Below, piece after piece: positions 25,128-33,263 of a stretch of 64,000 nucleotides of DNA. Within the stretch, counting starts at the first letter, position 1. The number at the start of each line of letters is the position of its first letter. The position numbers were made by a program, and so were the translations under genes. A model generated the notes under the pieces. It saw nothing but the letters and a program-made list of their open reading frames with translations, made no database searches and was not told the DNA's origin. Location of the stretch: positions 1,860,001 through 1,924,000 of the forward strand of contig OZ241919.1 in assembly GCA_965203835.1 (NCBI GenBank). Direction: 5' to 3'. Source of the stretch: CBDCFV01 sp965203835 (GTDB lineage Bacteria; Chloroflexota; Dehalococcoidia; Lucifugimonadales; UBA3495).

Positions 25128-25574
25128 ATGAATGAATACCGCGAAACAATCTGGGGAATAGACCCGAAAGACCGGCAATGGTTCCAACTGCTGACTTTGA
25201 TTGGCGGAACGGTTGGTTCCATCATACTGACGCAGCTGGAGGTTTCCCAGGGCGGCGCGGCGGCGAGCCAAGCGGCACGAAACATCGTTTTGGGGATTGG
25301 TGCGAGTTTCGTTGCGTCGGGTTTTATATCTTGGGCGTTGCTACAGGCCAAGGAGTTGATTATGGCAATAGCCGATTGGATTAGACGAGATGCCGCAAGA
25401 AGGGCAGCGGCTCATGCAGAAAGACAAGAAAGATTGATTCAGCAAGCTGTTCAGCAAGGGCTTCAACAAGGACTTCAGGAAGGACGTAGGGAGGGCTACG
25501 TGCAAGGCTATGCTGATGCCCAACAGGGAAAGCCCCAGCAGCCGCCGGGCGACAACCCTGAAGAATCTACCTAA
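25128..25574 (+). CDS. Small membrane protein with Gln/Arg-rich tail, unknown
   Basis: No family recognised. The 148 residues contain two hydrophobic segments (about 19-38 and 53-75) and then a long helical, Ala/Arg/Gln-rich tail with QQAVQQGLQQGLQEGRREG, suggesting a coiled coil on the cytoplasmic side. It resembles, in layout, the protein at 2143-2535. It precedes lysA by 32 bases in the same direction and may be cotranscribed. Confidence 0.6.
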   Translation: MNEYRETIWGIDPKDRQWFQLLTLIGGTVGSIILTQLEVSQGGAAASQAARNIVLGIGASFVASGFISWALLQAKELIMAIADWIRRDAARRAAAHAERQERLIQQAVQQGLQQGLQEGRREGYVQGYADAQQGKPQQPPGDNPEEST

Positions 25575-25606
25575 GCCCGTTTGACCACCAATTGGAGATG
25601 TGCCGA

Positions 25607-26914
25607 ATGTTTCCCAACAATGTTTTTCCCGATACCGCTGGCGTGGACCAACAGGGTCAACTGACCATCGGCGGCTGCACTGCCCATGATTTGGCCGCGG
25701 AGTACGGCACCCCGGTCTACGTGCTGGACGAAGCCACCCTGCGGGGCCGCTGCCGTAGCTTCGCCGCCGAGTTCTCCCAGAGGAGCCCCGGCTGCCAGGT
25801 GGTGTACGCTTCCAAGGCCTACATCAACCCCGCCCTGGCCGCCATTTTCAACGAGGAAGGCTTGGGACTGGACGTAGTGTCCGGCGGCGAGTTGGCCATC
25901 GCCCAAGCGGTCGGGTTCCCGCTGGAAAACGTCTACTTCCACGGCAACAACAAGACTCCCGACGAGCTGGAGCAGGCGGTCCGCAGCGGCATCGGAAGGG
26001 TCGTCGTCGACAGCTTCCACGAACTGGACCTGCTGGACCGCATCGCCGGCGACTTGGGCAAGGTGCAGGACATCCTGGTCCGGGTGTCGCCCGGAATCGA
26101 CCCCCACACCCACGCTCACACCACCACCGGCATCCTCGACTCCAAGTTCGGCTTCTCCATCCAGACCGGCCATGCCGCCGAGGCGATCCGGCTGGCATTG
26201 AAAGCCGAAAACCTGAACCTCCTGGGGCTCCACTTCCACTTGGGCTCCCCCATTTTCGAGTTGGAGCCTTACCGCGCCGCCACCGAGTTGGTGCTGCGGT
26301 TTGCCGCCGAGTTCCGTGAAGAGGGCTTGACCCTGCACGAATTCAGCCCCGGCGGAGGTTTCGCCATCGCTTACACCCGTGACCAGGAACCTCCGGCCAT
26401 CGGGGATTACGCCGAGACCATTGTGTCCACCATGGCGGCCACCTGCGACGAACTGGGCATGGAATATCCCAAGCTGATTATCGAGCCGGGCCGTTCGATC
26501 ATAGGCCCCGCCGGCGTCGCGCTGTACCGCATCGGCGCAATCAAGGACATACCGGGGGTGCGGAAGTACGTCAGCGTGGACGGCGGCATGGGCGACAACA
26601 TCCGCCCCGCTTTGTACCAAGCCTCTTACGAAGTTGTGGCGGCCGGCAAGGTCAACGACAACCCCGCGGAACAGGTGACCATTGCCGGGAAGTATTGCGA
26701 GTCCGGCGACGTGCTGGCCAGCGACATCATGCTGCCTCAATTGGTCGCGGGTGACATCCTGGCGATACCCGCCGCGGGCGCTTACTGTCCTTCCATGGCC
26801 AGCAACTACAACCTGAACCCCCGCCCGCCGATAGTATTGGTCAGCGACGGCCAGAGCAGGCTCATCCGGCGCCGCGAAAGCTACCAGGACATGATGCTGT
26901 GCGACGTTGTATAG
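25607..26914 (+). CDS. lysA: Diaminopimelate decarboxylase
   Basis: Last step of lysine synthesis: meso-diaminopimelate to lysine plus CO2, PLP-dependent. From the ATG at 25607 (GGAG nine bases upstream) the 435 residues match the family length. K70 lies in VVYASKAY; HFHLGSPIFE, FSPGGGFAIAY, IIEPGRSIIG and GKYCESGDVL are the other family motifs. It is followed 47 bases downstream by holB in the same direction. Confidence 0.96.
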   Translation: MFPNNVFPDTAGVDQQGQLTIGGCTAHDLAAEYGTPVYVLDEATLRGRCRSFAAEFSQRSPGCQVVYASKAYINPALAAIFNEEGLGLDVVSGGELAIAQAVGFPLENVYFHGNNKTPDELEQAVRSGIGRVVVDSFHELDLLDRIAGDLGKVQDILVRVSPGIDPHTHAHTTTGILDSKFGFSIQTGHAAEAIRLALKAENLNLLGLHFHLGSPIFELEPYRAATELVLRFAAEFREEGLTLHEFSPGGGFAIAYTRDQEPPAIGDYAETIVSTMAATCDELGMEYPKLIIEPGRSIIGPAGVALYRIGAIKDIPGVRKYVSVDGGMGDNIRPALYQASYEVVAAGKVNDNPAEQVTIAGKYCESGDVLASDIMLPQLVAGDILAIPAAGAYCPSMASNYNLNPRPPIVLVSDGQSRLIRRRESYQDMMLCDVV

Positions 26915-26961
26915 GATGTCACCCAGCTTGTCCAAGCCGCCGCAGTTCGTGACGTTCCGCC

Positions 26962-27996
26962 ATGTGGCAAGTGTACGGCCAGGACAGTCTGCTGCGGCGC
27001 TTGGAGGCCGAGCTTAGAGAAGGCAGAACGGCCCACGCCTATTTGCTGGCAGGCCCACCCCACGTGGGCAAGATGACCCTTGCCATCAACCTGGCCCAAG
27101 CATTGAATTGCTTGGAAGACCGGGGCGAACCTTGTGGCAACTGCGTCCATTGCACCCGCATCGCATCGGGGCAACATGCGGATGTGCGAATAGTGGGCGT
27201 CCGCCGCAGCGGGGATGGCCCGGCCCGCACAGTAATCGGCATCGGCGATGTAAAGGACGCCCTTCGCCAAGTCAACCTCAACCCCTACGAGGGCCGCCGG
27301 ACCGTGGTCATATTCGACGAGGCCGAGACCATGAGCGAGGAAGCGGCCAACTCCCTGTTGAAGACGTTGGAAGAACCGCCCGGCCACGTAACCATTATGT
27401 TGTTGACCACCAGCGAAGATCCGCTGCCGATGACGGTGCTGTCCAGGTGCCGCCGCATCACTCTTGCGCCCGCCCCCAAGCAGGACATAGTCCAACGCCT
27501 TGTTTCCGAACACGGCGTCGATGAGGATAGGGCAGAGGACCTGGCGCGCTTGTCCCGGGGATGCTACGGCTGGGCCCTTGGCTCACTGAACGATGAACAA
27601 CTCCTGGAACAAAGGGAGGCGGAGATAGCCCGTCTGGTGGAGATGTGCGAGGCTGGGCTGGATGCCCGGTTCACCTACGCCAACGAGATGAGCAGCCTGT
27701 TCTCCCGCGACCGGAGCGCCGTTCGGGCGGTGTTGTTCCTGTGGCTCAGTTGGTGGCGGGACCTGCTTCTGATCAAGGAGGGGGCCGTAGACTACATCCA
27801 CGAGACCGGGCAATCGGCCCGCTTGCAACGCCACGCCGGCCATTTGACTACTTCACAAATCTTGGCCTCTGTGAAGCGCATCCACCACACTCTCGACGCT
27901 CTGGACCAGAACGCCAGCGCCCGCTTGGCGTTGGAGGTCATGATGATTAACCTGCCGGGAATACCTGCTCAAGCCACCGCCGACCAAGGTATGTAG
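26962..27996 (+). CDS. holB: DNA polymerase III subunit delta prime
   Basis: Clamp-loader ATPase-fold subunit, 344 residues. It carries a GPPHVGK P-loop at 31-37, four zinc-site cysteines (C50, C58, C61, C64; PCGNCVHC), VVIFDEAETMSEEAANSLLKTLEEPP and the SRCRRI arginine-finger segment (sensor-type region). The 3' end overlaps the convergent HNH gene by 28 bases. Confidence 0.94.
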   Translation: MWQVYGQDSLLRRLEAELREGRTAHAYLLAGPPHVGKMTLAINLAQALNCLEDRGEPCGNCVHCTRIASGQHADVRIVGVRRSGDGPARTVIGIGDVKDALRQVNLNPYEGRRTVVIFDEAETMSEEAANSLLKTLEEPPGHVTIMLLTTSEDPLPMTVLSRCRRITLAPAPKQDIVQRLVSEHGVDEDRAEDLARLSRGCYGWALGSLNDEQLLEQREAEIARLVEMCEAGLDARFTYANEMSSLFSRDRSAVRAVLFLWLSWWRDLLLIKEGAVDYIHETGQSARLQRHAGHLTTSQILASVKRIHHTLDALDQNASARLALEVMMINLPGIPAQATADQGM

Positions 27997-28607
27997 GGCC
28001 GCCACTCTTCCAGGATCGTCCGGTTCTGCAGGATCAGGTAGGGATTGGGGTCTGGCGCCCGCGGCTGCCTTTCCAAGACCATTCCCGCCTCCACCGGAGT
28101 GCGCCCCGCTTTGCGCAGGTTGCAGCGGCTGCACGCCGCAACCACGTTTTCCCAAGTGTGGGCGCCGAATTGACGCCTGGGTACGACATGGTCAAGAGTC
28201 AGGTCCTGGGACTTTTTCCCGCAGTACTGGCAGGTGAAACGGTCTCGCAGGAAGACTTCCTTCTTGGACAGTTTCCTCGGCAGGAACGGCTTTTTCACCA
28301 AGTAGACCAAGCGGATGATGGACGGAACATCCACCAAACTGTCCACCGTTCGCACCTGCCCCCGGTGGTTTTCCAGCAACTCCGCTTTGCCCTTGCCCAC
28401 CAGTACGACCGCCCTGCGGACTGTGCAAATGTTGAGCGGTACGTAGTTGAGGTTAAGTACGAGTACGGGGGCGTGCAGAAGCTTGACGCTGGACGCCGTC
28501 GGGGGAAATTCCTCGTTCTCCCGGTCTGATAACTCTGCCACCCCCGCCCTGTCATTCCCGCGAAGGCGGGAATCCTTGAAACGGTCCTTTCGGTCGTTCG
28601 ATGCCAT
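27969..28607 (-). CDS. HNH endonuclease
   Basis: A 212-residue HNH-family nuclease. Core motifs are FTCQYCGKKSQDLTLDHVVPR, then WENVVAACSRCNLRKAGRTP, giving two CxxC pairs and the His-Asn-His fold of the HNH_5 type widespread in Chloroflexi, cyanobacteria and Actinobacteria. The family normally begins with the VLVLNLNYVPLN strand, near residue 48 here. The preceding residues include KDSRLRGND, a translation of the repeat at 28551-28575, so the true start may be the GTG inside the GVAEL segment downstream of the repeat. Role in the cell is unknown. Confidence 0.88.
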   Translation of the reverse strand: MASNDRKDRFKDSRLRGNDRAGVAELSDRENEEFPPTASSVKLLHAPVLVLNLNYVPLNICTVRRAVVLVGKGKAELLENHRGQVRTVDSLVDVPSIIRLVYLVKKPFLPRKLSKKEVFLRDRFTCQYCGKKSQDLTLDHVVPRRQFGAHTWENVVAACSRCNLRKAGRTPVEAGMVLERQPRAPDPNPYLILQNRTILEEWRPYIPWSAVA

Positions 28608-28776
28608 CAGTGCCGTTACCTAGTCTGCAAAAATTGTATGCGACTACCCTTGATGTGCGCCGACGCCTGGTGTTGTAAGATTGCCCCTTCCCTCACCTGA
28701 AACCGATGTTCAATCAGCGGTAATTCCTCTGTCTATAGTAGCATGGGCAGGTCTATAACAACACCTGTACGATAGT

Positions 28777-29295
28777 CTACCGATAGCTATCTCCTATCCT
28801 CATCCTGTCCTTCCACGATTCGGGTATGATTCCAAGGCCCACGGTTACGGTCTCGAAACCGCCGGTAAGAAATTTCCCTGACGCGGAGTCGTCTATCGAC
28901 TTATCGATATCGCCAATCTGAAACCTTTCCGCCGCCGTCAATAAACCGGACAGCAGCACCACTCCGACGAATAGCGCCACCAATGCTCCCAGTATCCGGT
29001 TCGGCAACCCTATGAACGGGACCCTGCTGAGAATCAGCCGCACCCAGAAGCTGATCAGCCCCCCGCCGACGGCCAGCACCATGAAAATCACGATGAATGC
29101 GACGAAGGTCTGAAAGTCCTCATCGGCCGTCGACGGAGTTAAGACATCGCCGACGGCGGGAGCCAACCGGCTCGAAAACGCCATCGCCAGGAGTGCGACA
29201 ACAAAATACACCGCCATTTTGAAGAACCCGGTCGACGCCCCCCAGAAAACGGCGGATATACATGCAGCCAGCACCACTAAGTCAATCCAGTTCAT
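28777..29295 (-). CDS. CvpA family membrane protein
   Basis: A 172-residue protein with four hydrophobic segments. MNWIDLVVLAACISAVFWGASTGFF is the typical CvpA first helix, and VPFIGLPNRILGALVALFVGVVLL the fourth. CvpA homologues are linked to colicin V export and envelope stress in other bacteria. The gene is separated from HNH by a 169-base gap in which I see no gene. Confidence 0.85.
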   Translation of the reverse strand: MNWIDLVVLAACISAVFWGASTGFFKMAVYFVVALLAMAFSSRLAPAVGDVLTPSTADEDFQTFVAFIVIFMVLAVGGGLISFWVRLILSRVPFIGLPNRILGALVALFVGVVLLSGLLTAAERFQIGDIDKSIDDSASGKFLTGGFETVTVGLGIIPESWKDRMRIGDSYR

Positions 29296-29366
29296 GGATG
29301 TTCGCTACTCCACCATCTCGTCATTCCCGTGTCGATGGGAAGCCTGTTGACCCTGTTGCCAGTTTA

Positions 29367-30023
29367 TCATGGAGGATCTCTGTGTCCGTGGCCCCCCGCC
29401 AAAAGCTTGGTTACTCCCTTCCATAAAATAGCGACCACGATCAGTACGGTCATCCCCCACAGATAACCTCCAACCACGTCGCTGGGCCAGTGCACCCCCA
29501 GATAGACCCGCGATGCTCCCATTGCCAGTATCACGATCATCAATGCCCCTTGCAGTATCCGCTTGAGCGGCACGGGCGCGGCCAGATTCCCAACCACGCA
29601 AAAGCAAAAGCCGCACAACACCATCGCATAGGCCGAATGCCCGCTGGGAAAGGCCAGGCTCTCCGGAGGCGGCACGAGCAGGACATGGTCCGGTCTGGGC
29701 CGGTTGATCAAATCCTTCAAGAGATCGCCGCCCAGCAACGCCAGAAGGCTGATGGTCAAGACGAGCGTGGCGGCAGGGCGGCGGAGCGCCAACAGCGTAA
29801 GGACGACCGCCGCGGCGGGAATGACAGCCACGGGGAGTTCGCCGGTCTCGTTAAAGAACAAAGACGTGGCATCCAGCCAGTCCGCCCGCATTCCCTGCAC
29901 CCATGCCAAGCCCAGTTCGTCCAACGGGAACGTCGGGTACATCGCAGCCAATACTGTCATCACAAGGGTCAACAGCAACACGCCGGCTGCCAAGGTGACC
30001 TTCAGACTACTATATCCAAGCAT
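29367..30023 (-). CDS. PAP2 family phosphatase
   Basis: A 218-residue integral-membrane lipid phosphatase-like protein. All three phosphatase motifs are present: KDLINRPRP, PSGHS and SRVYLGVHWPSD. About six hydrophobic helices. Likely dephosphorylates undecaprenyl pyrophosphate or phosphatidate; the exact substrate is not deducible. Confidence 0.92.
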   Translation of the reverse strand: MLGYSSLKVTLAAGVLLLTLVMTVLAAMYPTFPLDELGLAWVQGMRADWLDATSLFFNETGELPVAVIPAAAVVLTLLALRRPAATLVLTISLLALLGGDLLKDLINRPRPDHVLLVPPPESLAFPSGHSAYAMVLCGFCFCVVGNLAAPVPLKRILQGALMIVILAMGASRVYLGVHWPSDVVGGYLWGMTVLIVVAILWKGVTKLLAGGHGHRDPP

Positions 30024-30135
30024 AGTTGCACATTATATCCTGCGACGCCTTGGCCTCGACGGTAAGTCGCCGGATAGGTTCCCAAAGACCTTGTGGCACG
30101 TAGTGTGACAGTCTCAGGATGACCAACGGCGGTGC

Positions 30136-30141
30136 TATAAT
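30136..30141 (+). promoter_or_regulatory. Candidate -10 box for cmk
   Basis: TATAAT lies 48 bases before the cmk ATG. No -35 box at the standard spacing is obvious. Confidence 0.4.
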
Positions 30142-30189
30142 TCCCCATTGAGGCAGTGCTGAAATCTGAATGACGGGTTGATTACCTTC

Positions 30190-30969
30190 ATGAAAGTGCG
30201 GGTTATCGCTATAGATGGGCCGGTGGCCGCGGGCAAGACTGTGGCCGCGCGGGCCGTTGCCGGCCGTTTGGGCTTCGCTTGCCTGGATACCGGCGGCATG
30301 TACCGGGCGGTAACCTGGCTGGCTTTGCGGAAGTCCGTCTCGATGGAGGATGAAGAGGCGTTGACCGCCCTGGCGGTCAATAACCCTGTGCAGGTTGACC
30401 GGGCGAATCCGGGACTGGTGGTGGTTAGAGGGGTGAGATTGGGACCGGAGTTGCGGAGTTCCGAGGTAAACAACCGGGTGTCTCTTGTCGCCCGCGTGTC
30501 CGGCGTTCGTTCGGCATTGGTGGACCAGCAAAGGCTTCTGGCGGACGAAGGCGAAATAGTCATGGTGGGTAGGGATATTGGCACCGTAGTATTGCCTGAC
30601 GCCGATATGAAAATTTTTATCGAAGCCTCGTTGGAGGAGAGGGCCAAGCGGCGTTGGCGGGAGATGCTGGGCAACGGGCAAGACATTGATTACCAAAGGG
30701 TGTTGCGCGAGACCCGAAAGCGGGACGAGTTGGACACCGGAAGGGCCGACTCTCCCCTCAGGCCGGCGGATGATGCCTGGGTCATAAAGACCGACGGCTT
30801 GAGCGAGCATGATGTGGTGGAGCTTATCCTGCAACGGGTGAAAAGGTTGAACAACCCCCTTACCGTCTCTCCCGCGCAGCCTGCCCCCGGCGAGTTTCCC
30901 GCCCCCCAACGTCTTTCCCGCGAAGGCGGGAATCTCCTGGGGGCAGGCGGGGGTGGTCCGTGGGAGTAA
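30190..30969 (+). CDS. cmk: Cytidylate kinase with repeat-derived C-terminal tail
   Basis: Phosphorylates CMP and dCMP with ATP. From the ATG at 30190 the product has 259 residues; P-loop GPVAAGKT is at the N-terminus, followed by LDTGGMYRAV, MVGRDIGTVVLPDAD and ERAKRRW. Authentic sequence ends near residue 222. The remaining 38 residues (SPAQPAPGEFPAP and onward) translate a compound interspersed repeat (30862-30955), giving a Gly/Pro-rich tail. The stop lies inside plsC, whose GTG start precedes it by ten bases. Confidence 0.95.
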   Translation: MKVRVIAIDGPVAAGKTVAARAVAGRLGFACLDTGGMYRAVTWLALRKSVSMEDEEALTALAVNNPVQVDRANPGLVVVRGVRLGPELRSSEVNNRVSLVARVSGVRSALVDQQRLLADEGEIVMVGRDIGTVVLPDADMKIFIEASLEERAKRRWREMLGNGQDIDYQRVLRETRKRDELDTGRADSPLRPADDAWVIKTDGLSEHDVVELILQRVKRLNNPLTVSPAQPAPGEFPAPQRLSREGGNLLGAGGGGPWE

Positions 30970-31625
30970 TTTATTCCGGGGGCCGGCAATTGGGCCGGTT
31001 TTGCTTCGGCTCGTTCGGCCGCCTCACCGTGAACGGCCGGGAGTGCGTGCCTCCTCGCGGGCCGCTGTTGCTGGTTGCCAACCATCTGTCTTTTAACGAC
31101 CCACCGGTACTGGTCTCGATTATGGACCGGCCGTTGCATTTCATCGGCAAGCAGGAATTGTTTGCTAACCCCCTCGGCAAGTTTTTAATGCCCGCCTTCA
31201 ACGTGCATCCCTACGACCGGACAAGCCATGCCGTCGACACGGTAAAGCTGACGCTCCGGCTGTTGTCCGAGGACCGGGTAGTCGCGCTGTTCCCGGAGGG
31301 CCGCCGGAGCTTCAACCGCGCGCTTGAAAAGGGTATGTCCGGGGCTGCTTACATCGCCATGAAGTCGCAAGTCCCCATCCTGCCCGTCGGCGTATGGGGC
31401 ACCGAGAAGTTTCCGGCTTGGCGTATGCCCTTTCCCCTGTGCCGCATGACCGTCAACATCGGCCAGCCCTTTACCCTGCCCTTGATAGAAGGGAATGTCA
31501 CGCGGCCATTGCTGTCGAGCATGTCCGACATGATAATGTACCGTATCGCCGCCCTGCTGCCCAAGGAATACCAAGGTGTCTACGCACTGCCGGAACGAGA
31601 CCCCGCCGGGATGGAATCCCTCTGA
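30960..31625 (+). CDS. plsC: 1-acyl-sn-glycerol-3-phosphate acyltransferase
   Basis: A 221-residue membrane-bound acyltransferase that makes phosphatidate. Catalytic block I is ANHLSFNDP (HxxxxD), block III is LFPEGRRSFN, and ILPVGVWGTEKF is block IV-like. Starts at GTG 30960, overlapping the repeat-extended cmk tail by ten bases. The pair cmk-plsC is a common arrangement in Firmicutes and Chloroflexi. Confidence 0.93.
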   Translation: MGVIYSGGRQLGRFCFGSFGRLTVNGRECVPPRGPLLLVANHLSFNDPPVLVSIMDRPLHFIGKQELFANPLGKFLMPAFNVHPYDRTSHAVDTVKLTLRLLSEDRVVALFPEGRRSFNRALEKGMSGAAYIAMKSQVPILPVGVWGTEKFPAWRMPFPLCRMTVNIGQPFTLPLIEGNVTRPLLSSMSDMIMYRIAALLPKEYQGVYALPERDPAGMESL

Positions 31626-31637
31626 ACACACCCATTC

Positions 31638-31703
31638 CGTCTTTCCCGCGAAGGCGGGAATCCACAGCGCCTCACATAGGACTTCCGCGAAAGCGGGAAT
31701 GAC
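31638..31703. repeat. Two interspersed-repeat copies downstream of plsC
   Basis: Copies at 31638-31664 (a TCTTTCCCGCGAAGGCGGGA type) and 31681-31703 (half copy, GCGAAAGCGGGAATGACG), just before the SD of the next small gene. Confidence 0.8.
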
Positions 31704-31719
31704 GATGATGGAGAGAAAC

Positions 31720-31935
31720 ATGCAACAGGCTTCCAAGTTCGGCATTTACCTCAATGCCAAGGAAAAGCAGGTAGTCCGCATCAACTCGCCCTACTGGATA
31801 CCGGAGGAGCCGGACTGGGTGTTCCTGACGCCGGAGGTGAACGCCACACTGCTGCACATCCGGGAGCTTGCCAAGGAAACCGGCGCGGAAGACGCGGACT
31901 CCATCAAGTGGGGGACGATCCCTCTGCTGGACTGA
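31720..31935 (+). CDS. Small conserved-looking hypothetical protein (71 residues)
   Basis: No named family recognised. The ATG at 31720 is chosen because TGGAGAG lies six bases upstream; open frame further upstream is repeat-derived. The product is a soluble alpha/beta protein with KQVVRINSPYWIPEEPDWVFL and a C-terminal IKWGTIPLLD. It ends 18 bases before a convergent gene. Confidence 0.6.
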   Translation: MQQASKFGIYLNAKEKQVVRINSPYWIPEEPDWVFLTPEVNATLLHIRELAKETGAEDADSIKWGTIPLLD

Positions 31936-31952
31936 GGAGCAACTGCCTTAAG

Positions 31953-33008
31953 TCACGGGCCGTTCAGGTACTCCACAGCCCTGCGGTGGCTTTCCAGCAG
32001 CCCCGGCACCCTTGCCGGGTCGGTGCGTCCCCAACCACACTCCGTCGCCACGCCGAACGACGGCAGGAAGCTCCGGGCGGCGTCTATCCGGGCCCTGTCC
32101 CCCGCCTCGTCATCGAAGTGGATCAAGCCCAGTATGGGCTCGCAGTCCGCAGGCAGCTTCAGGTCGTTCAAGGGCTGGAAGTAGGCGCTGTCCGACCGGT
32201 CCTGGGGCACGGGCATGTGGATGAAGTCGAGCCGCCTGTCCATCTTGGCGCACAGCCCGTTGGTCATCTCCACCAGGATGCCCATATCCTTGGGCATGAT
32301 CAAGTGCTCGTCCCGCGGAGAGCCGTAGCAGAGGTGGTAGCCCATGTCCACGCCAGCGGGAACCCTGGACCCCAGCCGGGCCAGTTCCTCGAAGACTTGT
32401 TCCTTGTAGCCTTCCGGGCGGTGCGAGAAGTAGTCCTCGAACAGCAGCACTTCCTGGCAAACGTCCCACTGTATGGAAAGCCGGTCGTGGGGCGTGGATG
32501 CCAGCACCTCTTCCAGAGCGGTTGCCAATGCCCTTTCATAAGCCGGTATGTAGTCGTCCCGTACGGATGGACTGACGTACATGTAGGCTGTAGCCATCGG
32601 CGTTGGCAGGGACACTTGGAACAGCGTGTCGGCGCCTATGACTCCCTCGCTTTGCAGCCGCGAGTAAAGCCCGTAGGACTCCAGCGCTGCCGCGGCGTAC
32701 CCCGTGTGGAACGTGACCTGGGTCGGGTCGGTGCCTAGCTTGAACCGGAGGTAGGGCGTTTCACGGAGCAGTTGCCCGTCCCACTGGTAAACCGCGAACA
32801 TCGGCGTGTCGTTGTCCAGCTCCATGTCCGGGTGTTCCATCAACATCTCTCGTTGAAACCATATCCAGCGTCCCCGTTCTCCGGTCTCGCCGTCGGTGAT
32901 CCGTTTCAAATGGGGGCCGATGCTGGCGCTGACCGTGCGGAACACCGTCTCGGCATCTGGCAAGGGAACGCTGCCGACCAAGTGAGCGGTTGTCTTCATG
33001 GCTGCCAT
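31953..33008 (-). CDS. MetE/UROD-like methyltransferase family protein
   Basis: A 351-residue TIM-barrel protein related to cobalamin-independent methionine synthase. The zinc-type ligands are preserved: H225 and C227 (GYHLCYG), E247 (ILVEMTNG) and C324 (ATECGWGR). It is half the size of MetE, so only the C-terminal catalytic barrel is represented. Such proteins in Chloroflexi act on unknown thiol or methyl donors. The start at 33008 has AGGAGG directly upstream. Identity of methyl donor and acceptor cannot be determined. Confidence 0.75.
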   Translation of the reverse strand: MAAMKTTAHLVGSVPLPDAETVFRTVSASIGPHLKRITDGETGERGRWIWFQREMLMEHPDMELDNDTPMFAVYQWDGQLLRETPYLRFKLGTDPTQVTFHTGYAAAALESYGLYSRLQSEGVIGADTLFQVSLPTPMATAYMYVSPSVRDDYIPAYERALATALEEVLASTPHDRLSIQWDVCQEVLLFEDYFSHRPEGYKEQVFEELARLGSRVPAGVDMGYHLCYGSPRDEHLIMPKDMGILVEMTNGLCAKMDRRLDFIHMPVPQDRSDSAYFQPLNDLKLPADCEPILGLIHFDDEAGDRARIDAARSFLPSFGVATECGWGRTDPARVPGLLESHRRAVEYLNGP

Positions 33009-33094
33009 GTGCCCTCCTGTTCGGAGTGTATCTATTTGTTGACATCATAGGCCATGAACGATGTCCGCGCACACCCGTTTCAGAGGCGGGACCC

Positions 33095-33176
33095 GGGCAT
33101 GTGCAAAGTCCGAATCACACTGATGTGATGAGTTTAAGGGCCTCGTCCCGCTGTCAATCGGACTTTGCACATGCCC
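33095..33176. repeat. Perfect 19-bp inverted repeat with 44-base spacer
   Basis: Arms 33095-33113 (GGGCATGTGCAAAGTCCGA) and 33158-33176 (the exact complement) in the divergent gap between the MetE-like and Gfo/Idh genes. Could be a long hairpin, a double operator, or a small nonautonomous element. It is unrelated in sequence to the window's ATTCCCGC repeat. Confidence 0.85.
33114..33129. promoter_or_regulatory. CRP/FNR-like palindrome inside the inverted repeat
   Basis: ATCACA-CTGA-TGTGAT is a perfect 6+6 palindrome with a 4-base centre, resembling a CRP-family site. It lies in the divergent gap, 106-150 bases from either start. Confidence 0.5.
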
Positions 33177-33204
33177 TGCCCGTTAGCCCGGCGGCTGGAC
33201 GATG

Positions 33205-33225
33205 GTTCAAGTGTGAACCTATAAT
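33205..33225 (+). promoter_or_regulatory. Candidate promoter and operator of the Gfo/Idh gene
   Basis: TATAAT at 33220-33225, 38 bases before the ATG, is preceded by the palindrome GTTCA-AGTG-TGAAC (33205-33218), which would occupy the -35/-10 spacer. No clear -35 box. Confidence 0.45.
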
Positions 33226-33263
33226 GGCGTGACCTTGCCCCATACCGCTTTAGGAGCAACACC

